Assembly (NCBI RefSeq): GCF_000735365.1
Contig: NZ_JMPL01000010.1
Location: 1 to 64,000, forward strand
DNA length: 64,000 bases
Reading direction: 5' to 3'
Origin: Kluyvera ascorbata ATCC 33433
Lineage (GTDB): Bacteria > Pseudomonadota > Gammaproteobacteria > Enterobacterales > Enterobacteriaceae
How positions within the stretch are numbered: the first letter of the stretch is position 1; the number at the start of each line of letters is the position of its first letter. The notes below the pieces were generated by a model. The model saw only the letters and a list, made by a program, of their open reading frames with translations, was not told where the DNA came from and searched no databases. Below, one piece after another: positions 1-9,671 of the stretch. A program made the position numbers and the translations under genes.

Positions 1-67
1 AAGAGACATTGATTTCAGCTTGATTACAGATTACATCGACATGCTAAAGCGTGTTGATAACAGAATT
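1..67 (+). other. 23S-5S rRNA internal spacer
   Basis: The 67 bases before the 5S gene match the type of spacer that separates 23S and 5S genes in enterobacterial rRNA operons. A short inverted repeat (ACATGCT/AGCGTGT region, about 40-56) could form part of the processing stem. The 23S gene must lie just left of the window. Position next to mobB corresponds to rrnA of E. coli. Confidence 0.7.
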
Positions 68-187
68 TGCCTGGCGGCTGTAGCGCGGTGGTCCCACCTG
101 ACCCCATGCCGAACTCAGAAGTGAAACGCCGTAGCGCCGATGGTAGTGTGGGGTCTCCCCATGCGAGAGTAGGGAACTGCCAGGCAT
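68..187 (+). rRNA. rrf: 5S ribosomal RNA
   Basis: This is a complete 120-nt 5S rRNA. It begins TGCCTGGCGG and ends with the complementary CTGCCAGGCAT, which form the terminal helix. The internal segments (CGCGGTGGTCCCACCTGA, CCATGCCGAACTCAGAAGTG) are the conserved enterobacterial 5S sequence. It is the last gene of an rRNA operon; the neighbouring mobB identifies the position as that of rrnA in E. coli, where the 5S copy is called rrfA. Confidence 0.97.
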
Positions 188-198
188 CAATTAGTGAA

Positions 199-227
199 GA
201 AGCCCATCCTGACGGATGGGCTTTTTT
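199..227 (+). terminator. rRNA operon terminator
   Basis: A GC-rich hairpin (AGCCCATCC / GGATGGGCT) followed by TTTTTT ends the rRNA operon 12 bases after the 5S gene. It is the classical rrn T1-type intrinsic terminator. Confidence 0.93.
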
Positions 228-260
228 GCGTGTGTGGAAAATGAAAGCGCGGTGGCGCAC

Positions 261-297
261 GCTGCCGGATGGCGGCGAAAACGCCTTATCCTACCTA
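261..297. repeat. REP element
   Basis: The stretch GCTGCCGGATGGCGGCG...CGCCTTATCCTAC is a repetitive extragenic palindrome of the GCCGGATGGCG type. It lies between the rRNA terminator and the convergent end of mobB, the usual place for REPs. Its right edge touches the mobB stop codon. Confidence 0.75.
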
Positions 298-804
298 CTA
301 TTCTGTCCCTAACCACGCCACAATAAACGCCACTATTTCCTGCAAATTATTCAAATCCAACACCGGCACATCAACGTTTAGCCGAATATCGCTGGCGACA
401 GCAATCGTATGTTCATCGATAGTCAACTCGCTCACTGCATGTCCGGCATCCTGGCGAAATAGCAGAATTTTGGCGACGGATTCATGCTTGAAGCCTTCAA
501 CCAGCACAAGATCCAGCTTCGATGCGTCCATCCTACTCACCAGAAAAGCCAGATCGAGCTCCTCTTCTTCCGGTGTTTCCGTCATCAGTGCCCAACGCTG
601 TTTACTCGCCACCAGAGTCTGTGCTGCCCCTGCCTTACGGAGTTCATAGCTGTCCTTACCCGGCTTATCGACATCCATATTGTGATGAGTATGCTTGATG
701 AGGCCAGGGCGAATCCCGAGCTGGCAAAGCTCAGGTATGAGCTTTTTCAATAGCGTCGTTTTCCCCGTCCCGCTCCAGGCGGCAATGGCCAACAATGGAA
801 TCAT
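298..804 (-). CDS. mobB: Molybdopterin-guanine dinucleotide biosynthesis adaptor MobB
   Basis: The 168-residue protein is a small P-loop GTP-binding protein that assists MobA in making bis-MGD cofactor. The Walker A motif WSGTGKTT lies at about residues 9-16, followed by the family signatures GLIKHTHH and [10 protein letters not shown], and LVEGFKHE further on. It is a little shorter at the N terminus than E. coli MobB (175 residues). The start codon overlaps the mobA stop by 4 bases, so the pair is translationally coupled. The product matters here because the window also encodes the bis-MGD enzyme FdoG. MobB is accessory and not essential for cofactor formation in E. coli. Confidence 0.96.
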   Translation of the reverse strand: MIPLLAIAAWSGTGKTTLLKKLIPELCQLGIRPGLIKHTHHNMDVDKPGKDSYELRKAGAAQTLVASKQRWALMTETPEEEELDLAFLVSRMDASKLDLVLVEGFKHESVAKILLFRQDAGHAVSELTIDEHTIAVASDIRLNVDVPVLDLNNLQEIVAFIVAWLGTE

Positions 805-1385
805 GATTTTTCCTGATTAAGCTGCAAATCTTCCGGCGTATTCATGTTGCGAAATGCCGCTTTCATGTCGCTAAAATCGACAGAATGGCCGCCAACCTGA
901 CGCATAAATACCATCACGCGGCGTTCGCCGCTAGTAAGATAATCTACGATCTGCGGGGCGAGACTGCGGTGGGCAAGCGCCACTGCAGGGTGATCGCGAT
1001 CGCCATCATGCACCCAAACGACGGGCGCGTCATGACGTCCTGCCACCAGGCGTTCAACCAGATTATTGGGAATAAACGGCGTATCACAGGGGCAAAACAG
1101 AAACCACTCGGCGGTTCTCTGCTGCATAACCGATAACAGTCCGGCAAGCGGCCCTGGATAACCCGACAGCGTATCAGCAATGACCGTTAATCCACTCTGC
1201 CGATAGATATCCAGATTGCGATTAGCACTAATGACGACATCATTTACCTGCGAACACAGACAATCTGCAACGTGCTGCCACAATGGTTTACCGTTAAGCA
1301 GCATTAATCCTTTATCCTGACCGCCCATTCTTGAGGCTTTACCGCCTGCTAATACCACGCCGGTTATCTGGCTCTGTGCATTCAC
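801..1385 (-). CDS. mobA: Molybdenum cofactor guanylyltransferase MobA
   Basis: MobA (194 residues, the same length as in E. coli) transfers GMP from GTP to molybdopterin to give the guanine dinucleotide form used by DMSO-reductase-family enzymes such as formate dehydrogenase. The nucleotidyltransferase signature [18 protein letters not shown] spans about residues 9-26, and the metal-binding CPCDTPF motif is near residue 100. It is the first gene of mobAB on the minus strand, divergent from yihD, with about 70 bases between the two start codons for both promoters. Confidence 0.97.
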   Translation of the reverse strand: MNAQSQITGVVLAGGKASRMGGQDKGLMLLNGKPLWQHVADCLCSQVNDVVISANRNLDIYRQSGLTVIADTLSGYPGPLAGLLSVMQQRTAEWFLFCPCDTPFIPNNLVERLVAGRHDAPVVWVHDGDRDHPAVALAHRSLAPQIVDYLTSGERRVMVFMRQVGGHSVDFSDMKAAFRNMNTPEDLQLNQEKS

Positions 1386-1454
1386 CGCTATCGCCTCTTT
1401 TATTGTGTGGTTTACCCTGCTAACGTGTCTCCATCAAGCGTAAGGAGCACGACC

Positions 1455-1724
1455 ATGAAATGTAAACGTCTGAATGAAGTTATCGAACTCCTCCAGCCAG
1501 CCTGGCAGAAAGAGCCTGAGCTGAATTTACTGCAATTTTTGCAGAAACTGGCGAAGGAGTCAGGCTATGACGGCGAATTGGCCGATTTAACGGATGATAT
1601 TCTGATCTATCATCTGAAAATGCGTGACTCGGCCAAAGATGCGGTCATTCCGGGTATTCAGAAAGATTATGAAGAAGACTTTAAAACCGCGCTGCTACGC
1701 GCTCGCGGCGTAATAAAAGAGTAA
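1455..1724 (+). CDS. yihD: Conserved small protein YihD (DUF1040)
   Basis: YihD is an 89-residue acidic soluble protein of unknown molecular function found throughout enterobacteria. The start at 1455 (MKCKRLNEV) is chosen because AAGGAG lies at 1442-1447 and the length then equals that of E. coli YihD; an upstream in-frame start at 1407 has no such site. No catalytic motif or membrane segment is visible. It lies upstream of srkA-dsbA with a 75-base gap. Confidence 0.93.
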   Translation: MKCKRLNEVIELLQPAWQKEPELNLLQFLQKLAKESGYDGELADLTDDILIYHLKMRDSAKDAVIPGIQKDYEEDFKTALLRARGVIKE

Positions 1725-1799
1725 AAGGTTGTAAGCAGAGCCACTCAAATCACTGTGAAATGATATCCTGAATCATTCGTATCGTTATCGGATGTCAGG

Positions 1800-2786
1800 A
1801 TGAACGACAAGGCTTTCACTTTCCAGACTCTCCACCCGGATACCATCATCGATGCCCTATTCGAGCAGGGTATCCGGGTTGATTCTGGACTTACCCCTCT
1901 TAACAGCTATGAGAACCGGGTTTATCAGTTTCAGGATGAAGATCGTCGCCGCATGGTGGTGAAGTTCTATCGTCCGGAACGCTGGTCAGCGGCGCAGATT
2001 CTTGAAGAACATCAGTTCGCGCTTGAACTGGTTCAGGATGAAGTTCCCGTTGCGGCACCTATCGTTTTTAATGACCAGACGCTGCTAACTCACGAAGGCT
2101 TCTATTTTGCCGTCTTCCCTAGCATGGGCGGTCGCCAGTTCGAATCCGATAATCTGGATCAGATGGAGTGGGTTGGGCGCTATCTTGGGCGTATGCACCA
2201 GACGGGCCGCAAATCCCGCTTTACCGCGCGTCCTTCTATTGGTGTTAAAGAGTATCTCATTGAACCCCGAGCCCTCTTTGAGCATTCGGCGCTCATTCCT
2301 GCTGGTTTAAAAGACCGTTTCCTGAAAGCGACCGACGATTTGATCGATGCGGTTATGGGGCTATGGCACGGGCGTTTCGATGCCTTGCGCTTACACGGTG
2401 ACTGCCACGCTGGAAATATTCTCTGGCGCGACGGCCCGCTGTTTGTCGATCTCGATGATGCGCGCAACGGCCCTGCAGTCCAGGATCTCTGGATGTTGCT
2501 TAACGGCTCTCAGGCAGAGAGACGTATGCAGCTTGAAACCATCGTTGAGGCTTACGAAGAATTCAGCAGCTTTAATTCAGACGAATTGGCGCTGATTGAG
2601 CCTTTACGTGCAATGCGGTTGGTTTATTATCTTGCCTGGATTATCAGGCGTTGGGATGACCCTGCATTTCCGAAAAATTTTCCCTGGTTAACCGGGGAAG
2701 ATTTCTGGCATCGGCAGATCGCAACTTTTATAGAGCAGGTGAAGGTTCTACAGGAACCCCCTCTTCAGTTAACGCCAATGTATTAA
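1800..2786 (+). CDS. srkA: Stress response kinase A (SrkA/RdoA)
   Basis: SrkA (328 residues) is a Ser/Thr protein kinase with the aminoglycoside/choline-kinase fold that counteracts stress-induced cell death. The catalytic loop HGDCHAGNILW (about residues 200-210) and the metal-binding FVDLDDARNGP that follows mark the APH-type active site. It lies 27 bases upstream of dsbA in the same orientation, matching the E. coli srkA-dsbA operon, which is activated by CpxR; cpxRA itself is elsewhere in this window. AGGA directly before the ATG is a close but usable ribosome binding site. Confidence 0.95.
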   Translation: MNDKAFTFQTLHPDTIIDALFEQGIRVDSGLTPLNSYENRVYQFQDEDRRRMVVKFYRPERWSAAQILEEHQFALELVQDEVPVAAPIVFNDQTLLTHEGFYFAVFPSMGGRQFESDNLDQMEWVGRYLGRMHQTGRKSRFTARPSIGVKEYLIEPRALFEHSALIPAGLKDRFLKATDDLIDAVMGLWHGRFDALRLHGDCHAGNILWRDGPLFVDLDDARNGPAVQDLWMLLNGSQAERRMQLETIVEAYEEFSSFNSDELALIEPLRAMRLVYYLAWIIRRWDDPAFPKNFPWLTGEDFWHRQIATFIEQVKVLQEPPLQLTPMY

Positions 2787-2813
2787 TTCGACACAGTCAG
2801 GAGAGAGTGAGTT

Positions 2814-3437
2814 ATGAAAAAGGTTTGGCTTGCGCTGGCAGGTATGATTCTGGCATTCAGCGCATCCGCTGCTCAGATTACCGACGGCAAACAATACGTT
2901 ACGATTGATAAGCCGGTTGCAGGTGAGCCGCAGGTGCTGGAGTTCTTCTCCTTCTACTGCCCGCATTGCTATCAGTTTGAAGAAGTTCTGCACGTTTCTG
3001 ACAACGTGAAGAAAAAGCTGCCGGAAGGCACTAAAATGACCAAATACCACGTTGAGTTCCTGGGCCCATTGGGCAAAGACCTGACTCAGGCGTGGGCGGT
3101 AGCGATGGCGCTGGGCGTTGAAGATCAGATTACTGCACCGATGTTTGAAGCGGTACAGAAAACCCAGACCGTGCAGACCGTTGCAGATATCCGTAAAGTC
3201 TTCACCGACGCTGGCGTGAAGGGCGAAGATTATGACGCCGCCTGGAACAGCTTCGTGGTGAAATCTCTGGTCGCGCAGCAGGAAAAAGCGGCAGCCGATC
3301 TGCAGCTGCAGGGCGTGCCAGCAATGTTTGTTAACGGCAAATACCAGCTGAACCCGCAGGGCATGGACACCAGCAATATGGACGTCTTTGTCGCTCAGTA
3401 TGCTGATACCGTAAAACAGCTTGTTGAGAAGAAATAA
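2814..3437 (+). CDS. dsbA: Periplasmic thiol:disulfide oxidase DsbA
   Basis: DsbA introduces disulfide bonds into exported proteins and is itself reoxidised by DsbB. The 207-residue precursor starts with a Sec signal peptide ([19 protein letters not shown], cut before AQITDG). The active site is C49-P-H-C52 within [11 protein letters not shown], and the cis-proline loop [11 protein letters not shown] is near residue 170. Length and sequence equal those of enterobacterial DsbA. It is co-oriented with srkA and ends at a strong terminator shared with yihG. Confidence 0.98.
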   Translation: MKKVWLALAGMILAFSASAAQITDGKQYVTIDKPVAGEPQVLEFFSFYCPHCYQFEEVLHVSDNVKKKLPEGTKMTKYHVEFLGPLGKDLTQAWAVAMALGVEDQITAPMFEAVQKTQTVQTVADIRKVFTDAGVKGEDYDAAWNSFVVKSLVAQQEKAAADLQLQGVPAMFVNGKYQLNPQGMDTSNMDVFVAQYADTVKQLVEKK

Positions 3438-3442
3438 AAAAG

Positions 3443-3470
3443 AAAACGCCGGTCAATGACCGGCGTTTTT
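3443..3470. terminator. Bidirectional terminator between dsbA and yihG
   Basis: The hairpin AACGCCGGTCA/TGACCGGCGTT is flanked by an A run on the left and T5 on the right, so it can end both dsbA (+) and yihG (-). The yihG stop codon (3453-3455) lies inside its stem, so the last codons of yihG are part of the terminator. Confidence 0.9.
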
Positions 3471-4361
3471 GTATTCTGCTTTGATGTCTGTAATCTGATG
3501 ATCTTTCTCTTCCCACAGCGCATTCAGCCATAGCTGGAAGCGTCGCTTAAAGTTCTTATCTCCCACGTAGTCACCATGCATCTCCGGGTCAATCGGACGC
3601 AGATTCACACGAACCACAATGCGCGTCAGTTTACCGCTGAGCATATCGTAGAACGGTGTCTTATCGTTTTCCGGGTAGCAGAGCGTCACGTCGAGCAGCT
3701 TATCAAACTGGGTGCCTAACACGTTCAGCGCCATCGCAATACCGGCAGCTTTTGGCGGCAGCAGGTTTTGATAGGGCGAACGGGTTTGCAGGCGCTTTTC
3801 AGGCGTAAAGCGTGAGCCTTCGACAAAGTTGACGATTGTTGTTGGGTGCGCGCGGAATTTCTCGCAGGAACGGCGAGTCGTTTCTACATCTTTACCGCGG
3901 CGTTCCGGGTGGCGAATCAGATAGCTGCGTGAATAACGGCGCATAAATGGCATATCCAGCGCCCAGCATGCCAGCCCCATGAAGGGCACCCAGGCCAGCT
4001 GCTGCTTGAGGAAGTATTTGTTCATTGGGATATGCTTGCGGAAGATCACGCATAGCACCACGATGTCTGCCCAGCTGTGGTGGTTGCAGATAAGCAGGTA
4101 CCAGTTCTTTTTATTGAGCGTCTCGAGCCCTTCAATATCCCACTTGAGCCAGGGGTTGAGATGCAGCAGCGCTGCCAGCCCTTCACACCAGCAGTACATC
4201 ATAAAGTTGCAGAATACCGAGACGGAACGCCAGATCACCGGTACCGGTAAAATCAATTTAATAATGCCGGCGAGAATAATCGGTATTGAGCACAATATGG
4301 TCAATAAAATGGTGAGTGCGATACTGATGGGCAACGTTATCGCGGCGAGCAATCTCGACAT
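3453..4361 (-). CDS. yihG: 1-acyl-sn-glycerol-3-phosphate acyltransferase family protein YihG
   Basis: YihG (302 residues) is an inner-membrane PlsC-family acyltransferase, reported in E. coli to make phosphatidic acid with unusual acyl chains. The catalytic motif is NHHSWAD (H-x4-D type) near residue 94, and [11 protein letters not shown] is the acceptor-binding block near 176. An N-terminal hydrophobic region of about 70 residues ([20 protein letters not shown] and following) anchors it. The reading frame ends inside the dsbA terminator hairpin. It is divergent from polA. Confidence 0.92.
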   Translation of the reverse strand: MSRLLAAITLPISIALTILLTILCSIPIILAGIIKLILPVPVIWRSVSVFCNFMMYCWCEGLAALLHLNPWLKWDIEGLETLNKKNWYLLICNHHSWADIVVLCVIFRKHIPMNKYFLKQQLAWVPFMGLACWALDMPFMRRYSRSYLIRHPERRGKDVETTRRSCEKFRAHPTTIVNFVEGSRFTPEKRLQTRSPYQNLLPPKAAGIAMALNVLGTQFDKLLDVTLCYPENDKTPFYDMLSGKLTRIVVRVNLRPIDPEMHGDYVGDKNFKRRFQLWLNALWEEKDHQITDIKAEYKNAGH

Positions 4362-4757
4362 AGTTTGTTTATTCAGATAGTTAGTTATTTAACGTGCGTA
4401 TATAAAAGAGCACAAGGGGATGATTTTAACAGAAAACGCGCCAAATGACGGGTCTTACCGGAATAGAAAAATGGTCATAGTGTCTATCCACACTGTGTGA
4501 ATTACCACCAGATCGCTCTCACTAACCTTGATCTTTAGTTAACTAATTGAAATTATTTAGATAATTTTTACTTTATCGCTGGTTACATATCATTTGTTAT
4601 CAGTAAAATAAAACTATTCACAAACTTATCCACAATTTGTTTTGCGTGCGATCGCGAGGATCTGCAAATCTTTTCGCGTTATTTTGGCGAAAAACTCATG
4701 TTTTCATGCCGTATGTGGCATCCTTTACCCATAATCTGATAAACAGGCACGGAAATT
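4362..4757 (+). promoter_or_regulatory. polA upstream region with DnaA boxes
   Basis: This 396-base gap holds no ORF. A perfect DnaA box TTATCCACA lies at 4626-4634 and a one-mismatch box CTATCCACA at 4484-4492. Several GATC sites cluster nearby (GCGATCGCGAGGATC at 4650-4664). DnaA has been reported to stimulate polA expression in E. coli, which fits these sites. The polA start is preceded by a weak GGCACGGAA. The yihG promoter must also lie at the left end. Promoter elements themselves I could not assign with confidence. Confidence 0.55.
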
Positions 4758-7553
4758 ATGGTTCAGATCCCTGAAAACCCTCTCATCCTCGTTGATGGAT
4801 CTTCTTATCTCTATCGGGCATATCACGCATTCCCACCGCTGACGAACCGTGCGGGAGAGCCGACAGGCGCGATGTACGGCGTGTTAAACATGCTGCGCAG
4901 CCTTATCCTCCAGTATCAGCCAACCCACGCCGCAGTGGTATTTGATGCGAAGGGAAAAACCTTCCGTGACGAATTGTTTGAAGACTACAAATCCCATCGC
5001 CCGCCAATGCCGGACGATCTGCGTGCGCAGATTGAACCGCTGCACACTATGGTGAAAGCCATGGGACTTCCGCTGCTGGCCGTCTCTGGCGTTGAAGCGG
5101 ATGACGTGATCGGCACGCTGGCGCGTGAAGCTGAAAAAGCGGGCCGTCCGGTGCTCATCAGCACCGGGGATAAAGATATGGCGCAGCTCGTCACACCGGG
5201 CATTACGCTTATCAATACCATGACCAATACCATTCTTGGCCCGGATGAAGTCGTGACCAAATACGGCGTGCCGCCGGAGCTGATTATTGACTTCCTCGCG
5301 CTGATGGGCGACTCCTCGGATAACATTCCGGGTGTGCCGGGCGTGGGTGAAAAAACCGCGCAGGCGCTGCTGCAAGGGCTGGGCGGCCTGGATACGCTCT
5401 ACGGTGAACCGGAAAAAATCGCCGGGCTGACCTTCCGTGGCGCGAAGACCATGGCGGCGAAGCTTGAGCAGAACAAAGATCTGGCCTACCTCTCCTATAA
5501 GCTGGCGACCATCAAAACGGACGTTGAGCTGGAGCTGGGCTGTGAGCAGCTGATTGTTGCGGAGCCTGCGGCCGATGAGCTGTTAACGCTGTTCAAGAAA
5601 TACGAATTTAAGCGCTGGATCACCGACGTAGAGTCCGGCACCTGGATGCAGGCCAAGGGCTCGAAACCAGCCGTTAAGCCTGCTGGTAAAGCCGCCGACG
5701 TTGAAATTGAGGTTGAAGTTGAAGAAACGGCAGCCACATTGTCATCCGAAAACTATGTCACCATTCTCGATGAAGCCACGCTGGTAAGCTGGATTGAGAA
5801 GCTGAAAAAAGCACCGCTGTTCGCTTTCGATACCGAAACCGACAGCCTGGACAATATCTCTGCCAATATGGTGGGGCTGTCGTTTGCGACCGAGCCGGGC
5901 ATCGCTGCCTATGTGCCAGTTGCGCATGATTACCTCGATGCTCCAGACCAGATCTCCCGGGAACGCGCACTGGAACTTCTCAAGCCGCTGCTGGAAGACG
6001 AAAAGCTGCTGAAGGTTGGCCAGAACCTGAAATACGACCGCGGTATCCTTGCTAACTACGGCATCGAACTGCGCGGTATCGCCTATGACACCATGCTGGA
6101 GTCCTACACGCTGGATAGCGTTGTCGGGCGTCATGATATGGACAGCCTCTCTGACCGCTGGTTAAAACACAAAACGATCACTTTTGAAGAGATTGCCGGC
6201 AAAGGTAAAAACCAGCTGACCTTCAACCAGATTGCATTGGAAGAAGCCGGTCGCTATGCGGCGGAAGACGCCGATGTGACGCTCCAGCTGCACCTGAAGA
6301 TGTGGCCGAAGCTGCAGAAGCATGAAGGGCCGCTGCGCATCTTTAACGAGATTGAAATGCCGCTGGTGCCGGTGCTGTCACGCGTTGAGCGCAACGGCGT
6401 GAAGATTGATCCTGCTGTATTACATGCGCACTCGCAGGAGATTGCTAAGCGCCTGGTAGAGCTGGAGCAAAAGGCTTACGAAATTGCCGGCGAAGAGTTT
6501 AACCTCTCCTCGCCGAAGCAGCTGCAGACCATTCTGTTTGAAAAGCAGGGCATCAAGCCGCTGAAGAAAACGCCGGGCGGCGCGCCGTCGACATCGGAAG
6601 AGGTGCTGGAAGAGTTGGCGCTCGACTACCCGCTGCCGAAAGTGATTCTGGAGTATCGTGGTTTGGCGAAGCTGAAATCGACTTATACCGATAAGCTGCC
6701 GCTGATGATCAACCCGAAAACTGGCCGTGTTCATACCTCCTATCACCAGGCGGTCACCGCAACCGGGCGTTTGTCCTCAACCGATCCAAACTTGCAGAAC
6801 ATACCGGTGCGTAATGAAGAGGGGCGCCGTATTCGCCAGGCGTTTATTGCCCCTGAAGATTACCTCATCGTCTCTGCCGACTACTCGCAAATCGAACTGC
6901 GCATTATGGCGCACCTGTCTCGCGATGAAGGCCTGCTGAAAGCATTTGCCGAAGGTAAGGATATCCACCGCGCCACCGCGGCTGAGGTATTTGGCCTACC
7001 GCTGGAAAGCGTGAGCAATGAACAGCGTCGCAGCGCTAAGGCGATTAACTTCGGCCTGATTTATGGCATGAGCGCCTTCGGCCTGGCTCGCCAGCTTAAT
7101 ATCCCGCGTAAAGAAGCCCAGAAATATATGGACCTCTACTTCGAGCGTTATCCTGGCGTGCTGGACTATATGGAACGCACTCGCCAGCAGGCTAAAGAGC
7201 AGGGCTATGTTGCCACGCTCGACGGTCGTCGCCTCTATCTGCCGGACATCAAATCCAGCAACGGCGCTCGCCGTGCAGGTGCTGAACGTGCGGCGATTAA
7301 CGCCCCGATGCAGGGAACCGCTGCCGACATCATCAAACGCGCGATGATTGCGGTGGATAAATGGTTAGAAAGCGAGAAACCGCGCGTCCGTATGATCATG
7401 CAGGTACACGATGAATTGGTCTTTGAAGTGCATAAAGACGATCTGGATGCGGTATCGAAGAAGGTGCATGAATTAATGGAAAACAGTACGACTCTGGACG
7501 TGCCATTGCTGGTGGAAGTCGGCAGCGGTGAAAACTGGGATCAAGCTCATTAA
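4758..7553 (+). CDS. polA: DNA polymerase I
   Basis: Pol I (931 residues; 928 in E. coli) performs nick translation in Okazaki-fragment maturation and repair. Domains in order: 5'-3' flap exonuclease, residues about 1-325, starting [19 protein letters not shown] and carrying the [18 protein letters not shown] helix-hairpin-helix block; 3'-5' exonuclease, about 326-520, with FDTETDSL and YAAEDADVT; polymerase, about 521-931, with [18 protein letters not shown] (motif A), [14 protein letters not shown] (motif B) and [11 protein letters not shown] (motif C). All catalytic carboxylates are present. A linker of acidic and Ala/Val residues (about 298-330) joins the first two domains. Expression may involve the DnaA boxes upstream. 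Confidence 0.98.
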   Translation: MVQIPENPLILVDGSSYLYRAYHAFPPLTNRAGEPTGAMYGVLNMLRSLILQYQPTHAAVVFDAKGKTFRDELFEDYKSHRPPMPDDLRAQIEPLHTMVKAMGLPLLAVSGVEADDVIGTLAREAEKAGRPVLISTGDKDMAQLVTPGITLINTMTNTILGPDEVVTKYGVPPELIIDFLALMGDSSDNIPGVPGVGEKTAQALLQGLGGLDTLYGEPEKIAGLTFRGAKTMAAKLEQNKDLAYLSYKLATIKTDVELELGCEQLIVAEPAADELLTLFKKYEFKRWITDVESGTWMQAKGSKPAVKPAGKAADVEIEVEVEETAATLSSENYVTILDEATLVSWIEKLKKAPLFAFDTETDSLDNISANMVGLSFATEPGIAAYVPVAHDYLDAPDQISRERALELLKPLLEDEKLLKVGQNLKYDRGILANYGIELRGIAYDTMLESYTLDSVVGRHDMDSLSDRWLKHKTITFEEIAGKGKNQLTFNQIALEEAGRYAAEDADVTLQLHLKMWPKLQKHEGPLRIFNEIEMPLVPVLSRVERNGVKIDPAVLHAHSQEIAKRLVELEQKAYEIAGEEFNLSSPKQLQTILFEKQGIKPLKKTPGGAPSTSEEVLEELALDYPLPKVILEYRGLAKLKSTYTDKLPLMINPKTGRVHTSYHQAVTATGRLSSTDPNLQNIPVRNEEGRRIRQAFIAPEDYLIVSADYSQIELRIMAHLSRDEGLLKAFAEGKDIHRATAAEVFGLPLESVSNEQRRSAKAINFGLIYGMSAFGLARQLNIPRKEAQKYMDLYFERYPGVLDYMERTRQQAKEQGYVATLDGRRLYLPDIKSSNGARRAGAERAAINAPMQGTAADIIKRAMIAVDKWLESEKPRVRMIMQVHDELVFEVHKDDLDAVSKKVHELMENSTTLDVPLLVEVGSGENWDQAH

Positions 7554-7699
7554 GTATCCGATGAATAACGCTCTTTTTTGTAAGTAAGCAACATAACTTA
7601 TCTAGTTTTGTGATGAACATTAGAATTCGTTATGTAACAAATGAAAAAAACTACAAAAAGTGCTTTCTGTACGGGGTAAAAAAGAGTAGAGTTAATCTC

Positions 7700-7808
7700 G
7701 TAGGGTACAGAGGTAAGATGTTCTATCTTTCAGACCTTTTACTTCACGTAATCGGATTTGGCTGAATATTTTAGCCGCCCCAGTCAGTAATGACTGGGGC
7801 GTTTTTTA
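7700..7808 (+). ncRNA. spf: Spot 42 small RNA
   Basis: The 109-nt RNA is almost base-for-base the E. coli Spot 42 sequence, from GTAGGGTACAGAGG to the terminator CGCCCCAGTC...GACTGGGGCG-TTTTTT. It is an Hfq-dependent RNA that represses many secondary-carbon and central-metabolism mRNAs and is itself repressed by CRP-cAMP. The position between polA and engB is conserved. A -10 like TAGAGT lies at 7687-7692, seven bases before the first base. Confidence 0.96.
7718..7765 (+). CDS. spfP: SpfP, 15-residue protein encoded within Spot 42
   Basis: Inside Spot 42 an ATG at 7718 opens a 15-codon frame (MFYLSDLLLHVIGFG) ending in TGA at 7763-7765. AGAGG at 7709-7713 gives a ribosome binding site 4 bases upstream. 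This equals the SpfP peptide shown in E. coli to make Spot 42 a dual-function RNA that also acts by protein-protein contact on CRP-dependent regulation. The sequence, start and spacing are intact here; activity is inferred from that conservation. Confidence 0.8.
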   Translation: MFYLSDLLLHVIGFG

Positions 7809-7860
7809 TTGGGCGAAAGAAAAGTTTTCGTCACGATAAATTTAAAAGATATTGAGTTAA

Positions 7861-7925
7861 ATCAGCGGGATGTAGCGAGCCCGGAACAGGGCGCAGCGCG
7901 CCGCTATCCGGGATAAATGCGGGGG
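7861..7925. repeat. GC-rich palindromic sequence between spf and engB
   Basis: The segment AGCCCGGAACAGGGCGCAGCGCGCCGCTATCCGGGA can fold through CCCGGA/TCCGGG arms and resembles a degenerate REP unit. It sits at the 3' end of engB, where REPs or weak terminators are common. It does not match the canonical GCCGGATGGCG core, so the class is uncertain. Confidence 0.4.
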
Positions 7926-7926
7926 G

Positions 7927-8562
7927 TTACTCTTCTGCTGCTTCGACTTCTTCCTGTGGAGGAATGTCGTTAAACCAGCTATCCAGCTTCTGGCGCAGCT
8001 TATCAACACCCTGCTTTTTCAGTGAAGAAAAGGCTTCAACCTGCACGTCGCCGTTAAAGGCCAGCGCCGCTTCACGAACCTGGTTCAGCTGCGCTTTGCG
8101 CGCGCCGCTTGCCAGCTTATCCGCCTTCGTCAGCAGTACCAGTACCGGAATCTCACTCGCAACAGCCCATTCGATCATCTGCTGGTCGAGATCCTTCAGC
8201 GGATGACGGATATCCATCAGTACCACTAATCCTTTCAAACACAGACGCTTCTCCAGGTATTCACCCAGCGCACGCTGCCATTTGATTTTCATCTCTTCCG
8301 GAACCTGCGCGTAGCCATAGCCCGGCAGGTCGACCAGACGTTTGCCATCGGCGACTTCAAACAGGTTAATCAGCTGAGTACGGCCGGGCGTTTTTGAAGT
8401 ACGTGCCAGGCTTTTCTGGTTGGTCAGCGTATTCAGGGCGCTGGATTTCCCCGCGTTAGAACGGCCAGCAAATGCCACTTCGATTCCGGTATCGGAAGGT
8501 AAGTGGCGGATATCAGGCGCACTGGTCACAAAGTGCGTCTGTTGATAATTCCAGTTAGTCAA
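7927..8562 (-). CDS. engB: Ribosome biogenesis GTPase EngB (YsxC/YihA)
   Basis: EngB (211 residues with this start) is an essential TRAFAC-class GTPase needed for large-subunit assembly and normal septation. G1 is GRSNAGKSS near residue 34, followed by the SKTPGRTQ G2 loop, DLPGYG (G3) and TKAD (G4). The TTG at 8562-8560 is preferred: GGAG ends nine bases before it, whereas the in-frame ATG at 8571 abuts GGAG with no spacing. E. coli EngB also starts at the matching position. The C terminus is a short acidic tail (EEVEAAEE). Confidence 0.93.
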   Translation of the reverse strand: MTNWNYQQTHFVTSAPDIRHLPSDTGIEVAFAGRSNAGKSSALNTLTNQKSLARTSKTPGRTQLINLFEVADGKRLVDLPGYGYAQVPEEMKIKWQRALGEYLEKRLCLKGLVVLMDIRHPLKDLDQQMIEWAVASEIPVLVLLTKADKLASGARKAQLNQVREAALAFNGDVQVEAFSSLKKQGVDKLRQKLDSWFNDIPPQEEVEAAEE

Positions 8563-8829
8563 AACGGTCATCTCCGTTAAATAAGGCAATGTGGGCGATT
8601 ATACCCGATCGGCAAAAAAAGACTGGTTTTCCTCGTTGAGCATCGACTGTAAGACGATGCCCCTTCGTTTGTAAGACATTTGCCATTGCTACTATGCGAA
8701 ATTTAGGAGAAAACGGAGGCGACATAATATTCAAACTATTTGGAATCATATAGTTAATGTTGGGCAATATTCTGAATTGTTCATCTTCCACCGTTTCGTT
8801 GCTTGTTAGTTTAATCCAACAAGGTAAAG

Positions 8830-9084
8830 TAGCACGCATCGGCAAGGGAGCCGGAAGGAATTCAGACTCAGGATGAGCGGTCAGGAACGCCAGGAGGCGA
8901 AGACCGAAGGAATTAGCCAGGAAGGCGAACGTCTGGAGACGTTGAACACGGATAAGGACCATAACAGGGACTGTTATAGAGCTAACGGATAGACAGGGCG
9001 CGTTGAGAGCCAACATGGAATGTATAACCCGTAGAGGGTTGTGAGTCAGGAAAAAAGGCGACAGATTACTCTGTCGCCTTTTTT
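8830..9084 (+). ncRNA. csrC: CsrC small RNA, CsrA/RsmA antagonist
   Basis: Position between engB and yihI, repeated GGA motifs (CAGGATGAG, CAGGAACGCCAGGAGGCG, CAGGAAGG, CTGGAGACG, GTCAGGAAA and others) and the strong 3' terminator AAAAAAGGCGACAG...CTGTCGCCTTTTTT identify CsrC. The RNA sequesters several CsrA dimers and so relieves repression of glycogen, motility and biofilm genes. The 3' end at 9084 is certain; the 5' end is approximate, inferred from a possible promoter TTGTTA (8803-8808), 16 bases, TAAAGT (8825-8830). Sequence between the GGA motifs has diverged from E. coli, as is usual for this RNA. Confidence 0.9.
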
Positions 9085-9152
9085 CTTTGTTTGCTTTCTG
9101 CTAGATTCCGGCTCAATTCTATACTGAATAAAACGGCTTAAAGACAGACATC

Positions 9153-9668
9153 ATGAAAAAACCAACCTCTGCACCGCGCAGTAAAGCTCCGGGCAAACAG
9201 CGCCGTAAAACGCGCGAAGAACTGGACCTGGAAGCTCGCGAACGTAAAAACGATAAAAAGCACCGTGGTAACGCGGCAGGTAGCCGTGCGACTGGCTCTA
9301 ACGGTGCATCCGGCTCCAATAAGCAAAAGCAGCAAAAAGATCCTCGTATTGGCAGTAAAAAACCAATTGCGCTGGGCGTTACTGACGCACCGGTCGTTAA
9401 ACAGCCCAAACCGAAGAGCGAGAAACCTATGCTTTCACCGCAGGCCGAGCTGGATATGCTGGAGAGTGATGAGCGCCTGGATGCGCTGCTGGAACGTCTG
9501 GAAAATGACGAAACCCTGACTGCTGAAGAGCAGAAATGGGTCGACGCTAAACTGGATCGCATCGATGAACTGATGCAGCAACTCGGCCTCTCTTACGATG
9601 ATGACGAAGAAGAAGAGGAAGAAGAGGGCAAGGAAGACATGATGCGTCTGCTGAGAGGCGGAAACTAA
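9153..9668 (+). CDS. yihI: Der GTPase-activating protein YihI
   Basis: YihI (171 residues) stimulates the GTPase of the ribosome-assembly factor Der. The first 60 residues are extremely basic and low in complexity ([21 protein letters not shown]...), followed by a conserved helical acidic core ([28 protein letters not shown], about residues 93-120) and a poly-Glu/Asp run ([13 protein letters not shown], about 148-160). That charge pattern is typical for the family. It directly follows CsrC and precedes a short ORF and hemN. Confidence 0.94.
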   Translation: MKKPTSAPRSKAPGKQRRKTREELDLEARERKNDKKHRGNAAGSRATGSNGASGSNKQKQQKDPRIGSKKPIALGVTDAPVVKQPKPKSEKPMLSPQAELDMLESDERLDALLERLENDETLTAEEQKWVDAKLDRIDELMQQLGLSYDDDEEEEEEEGKEDMMRLLRGGN

Positions 9669-9671
9669 CGT

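Noticed and set aside
8555-9016. 153-codon minus-strand ORF upstream of engB
   Set aside because: It lies over CsrC and has no start site; the conserved RNA explains this region.
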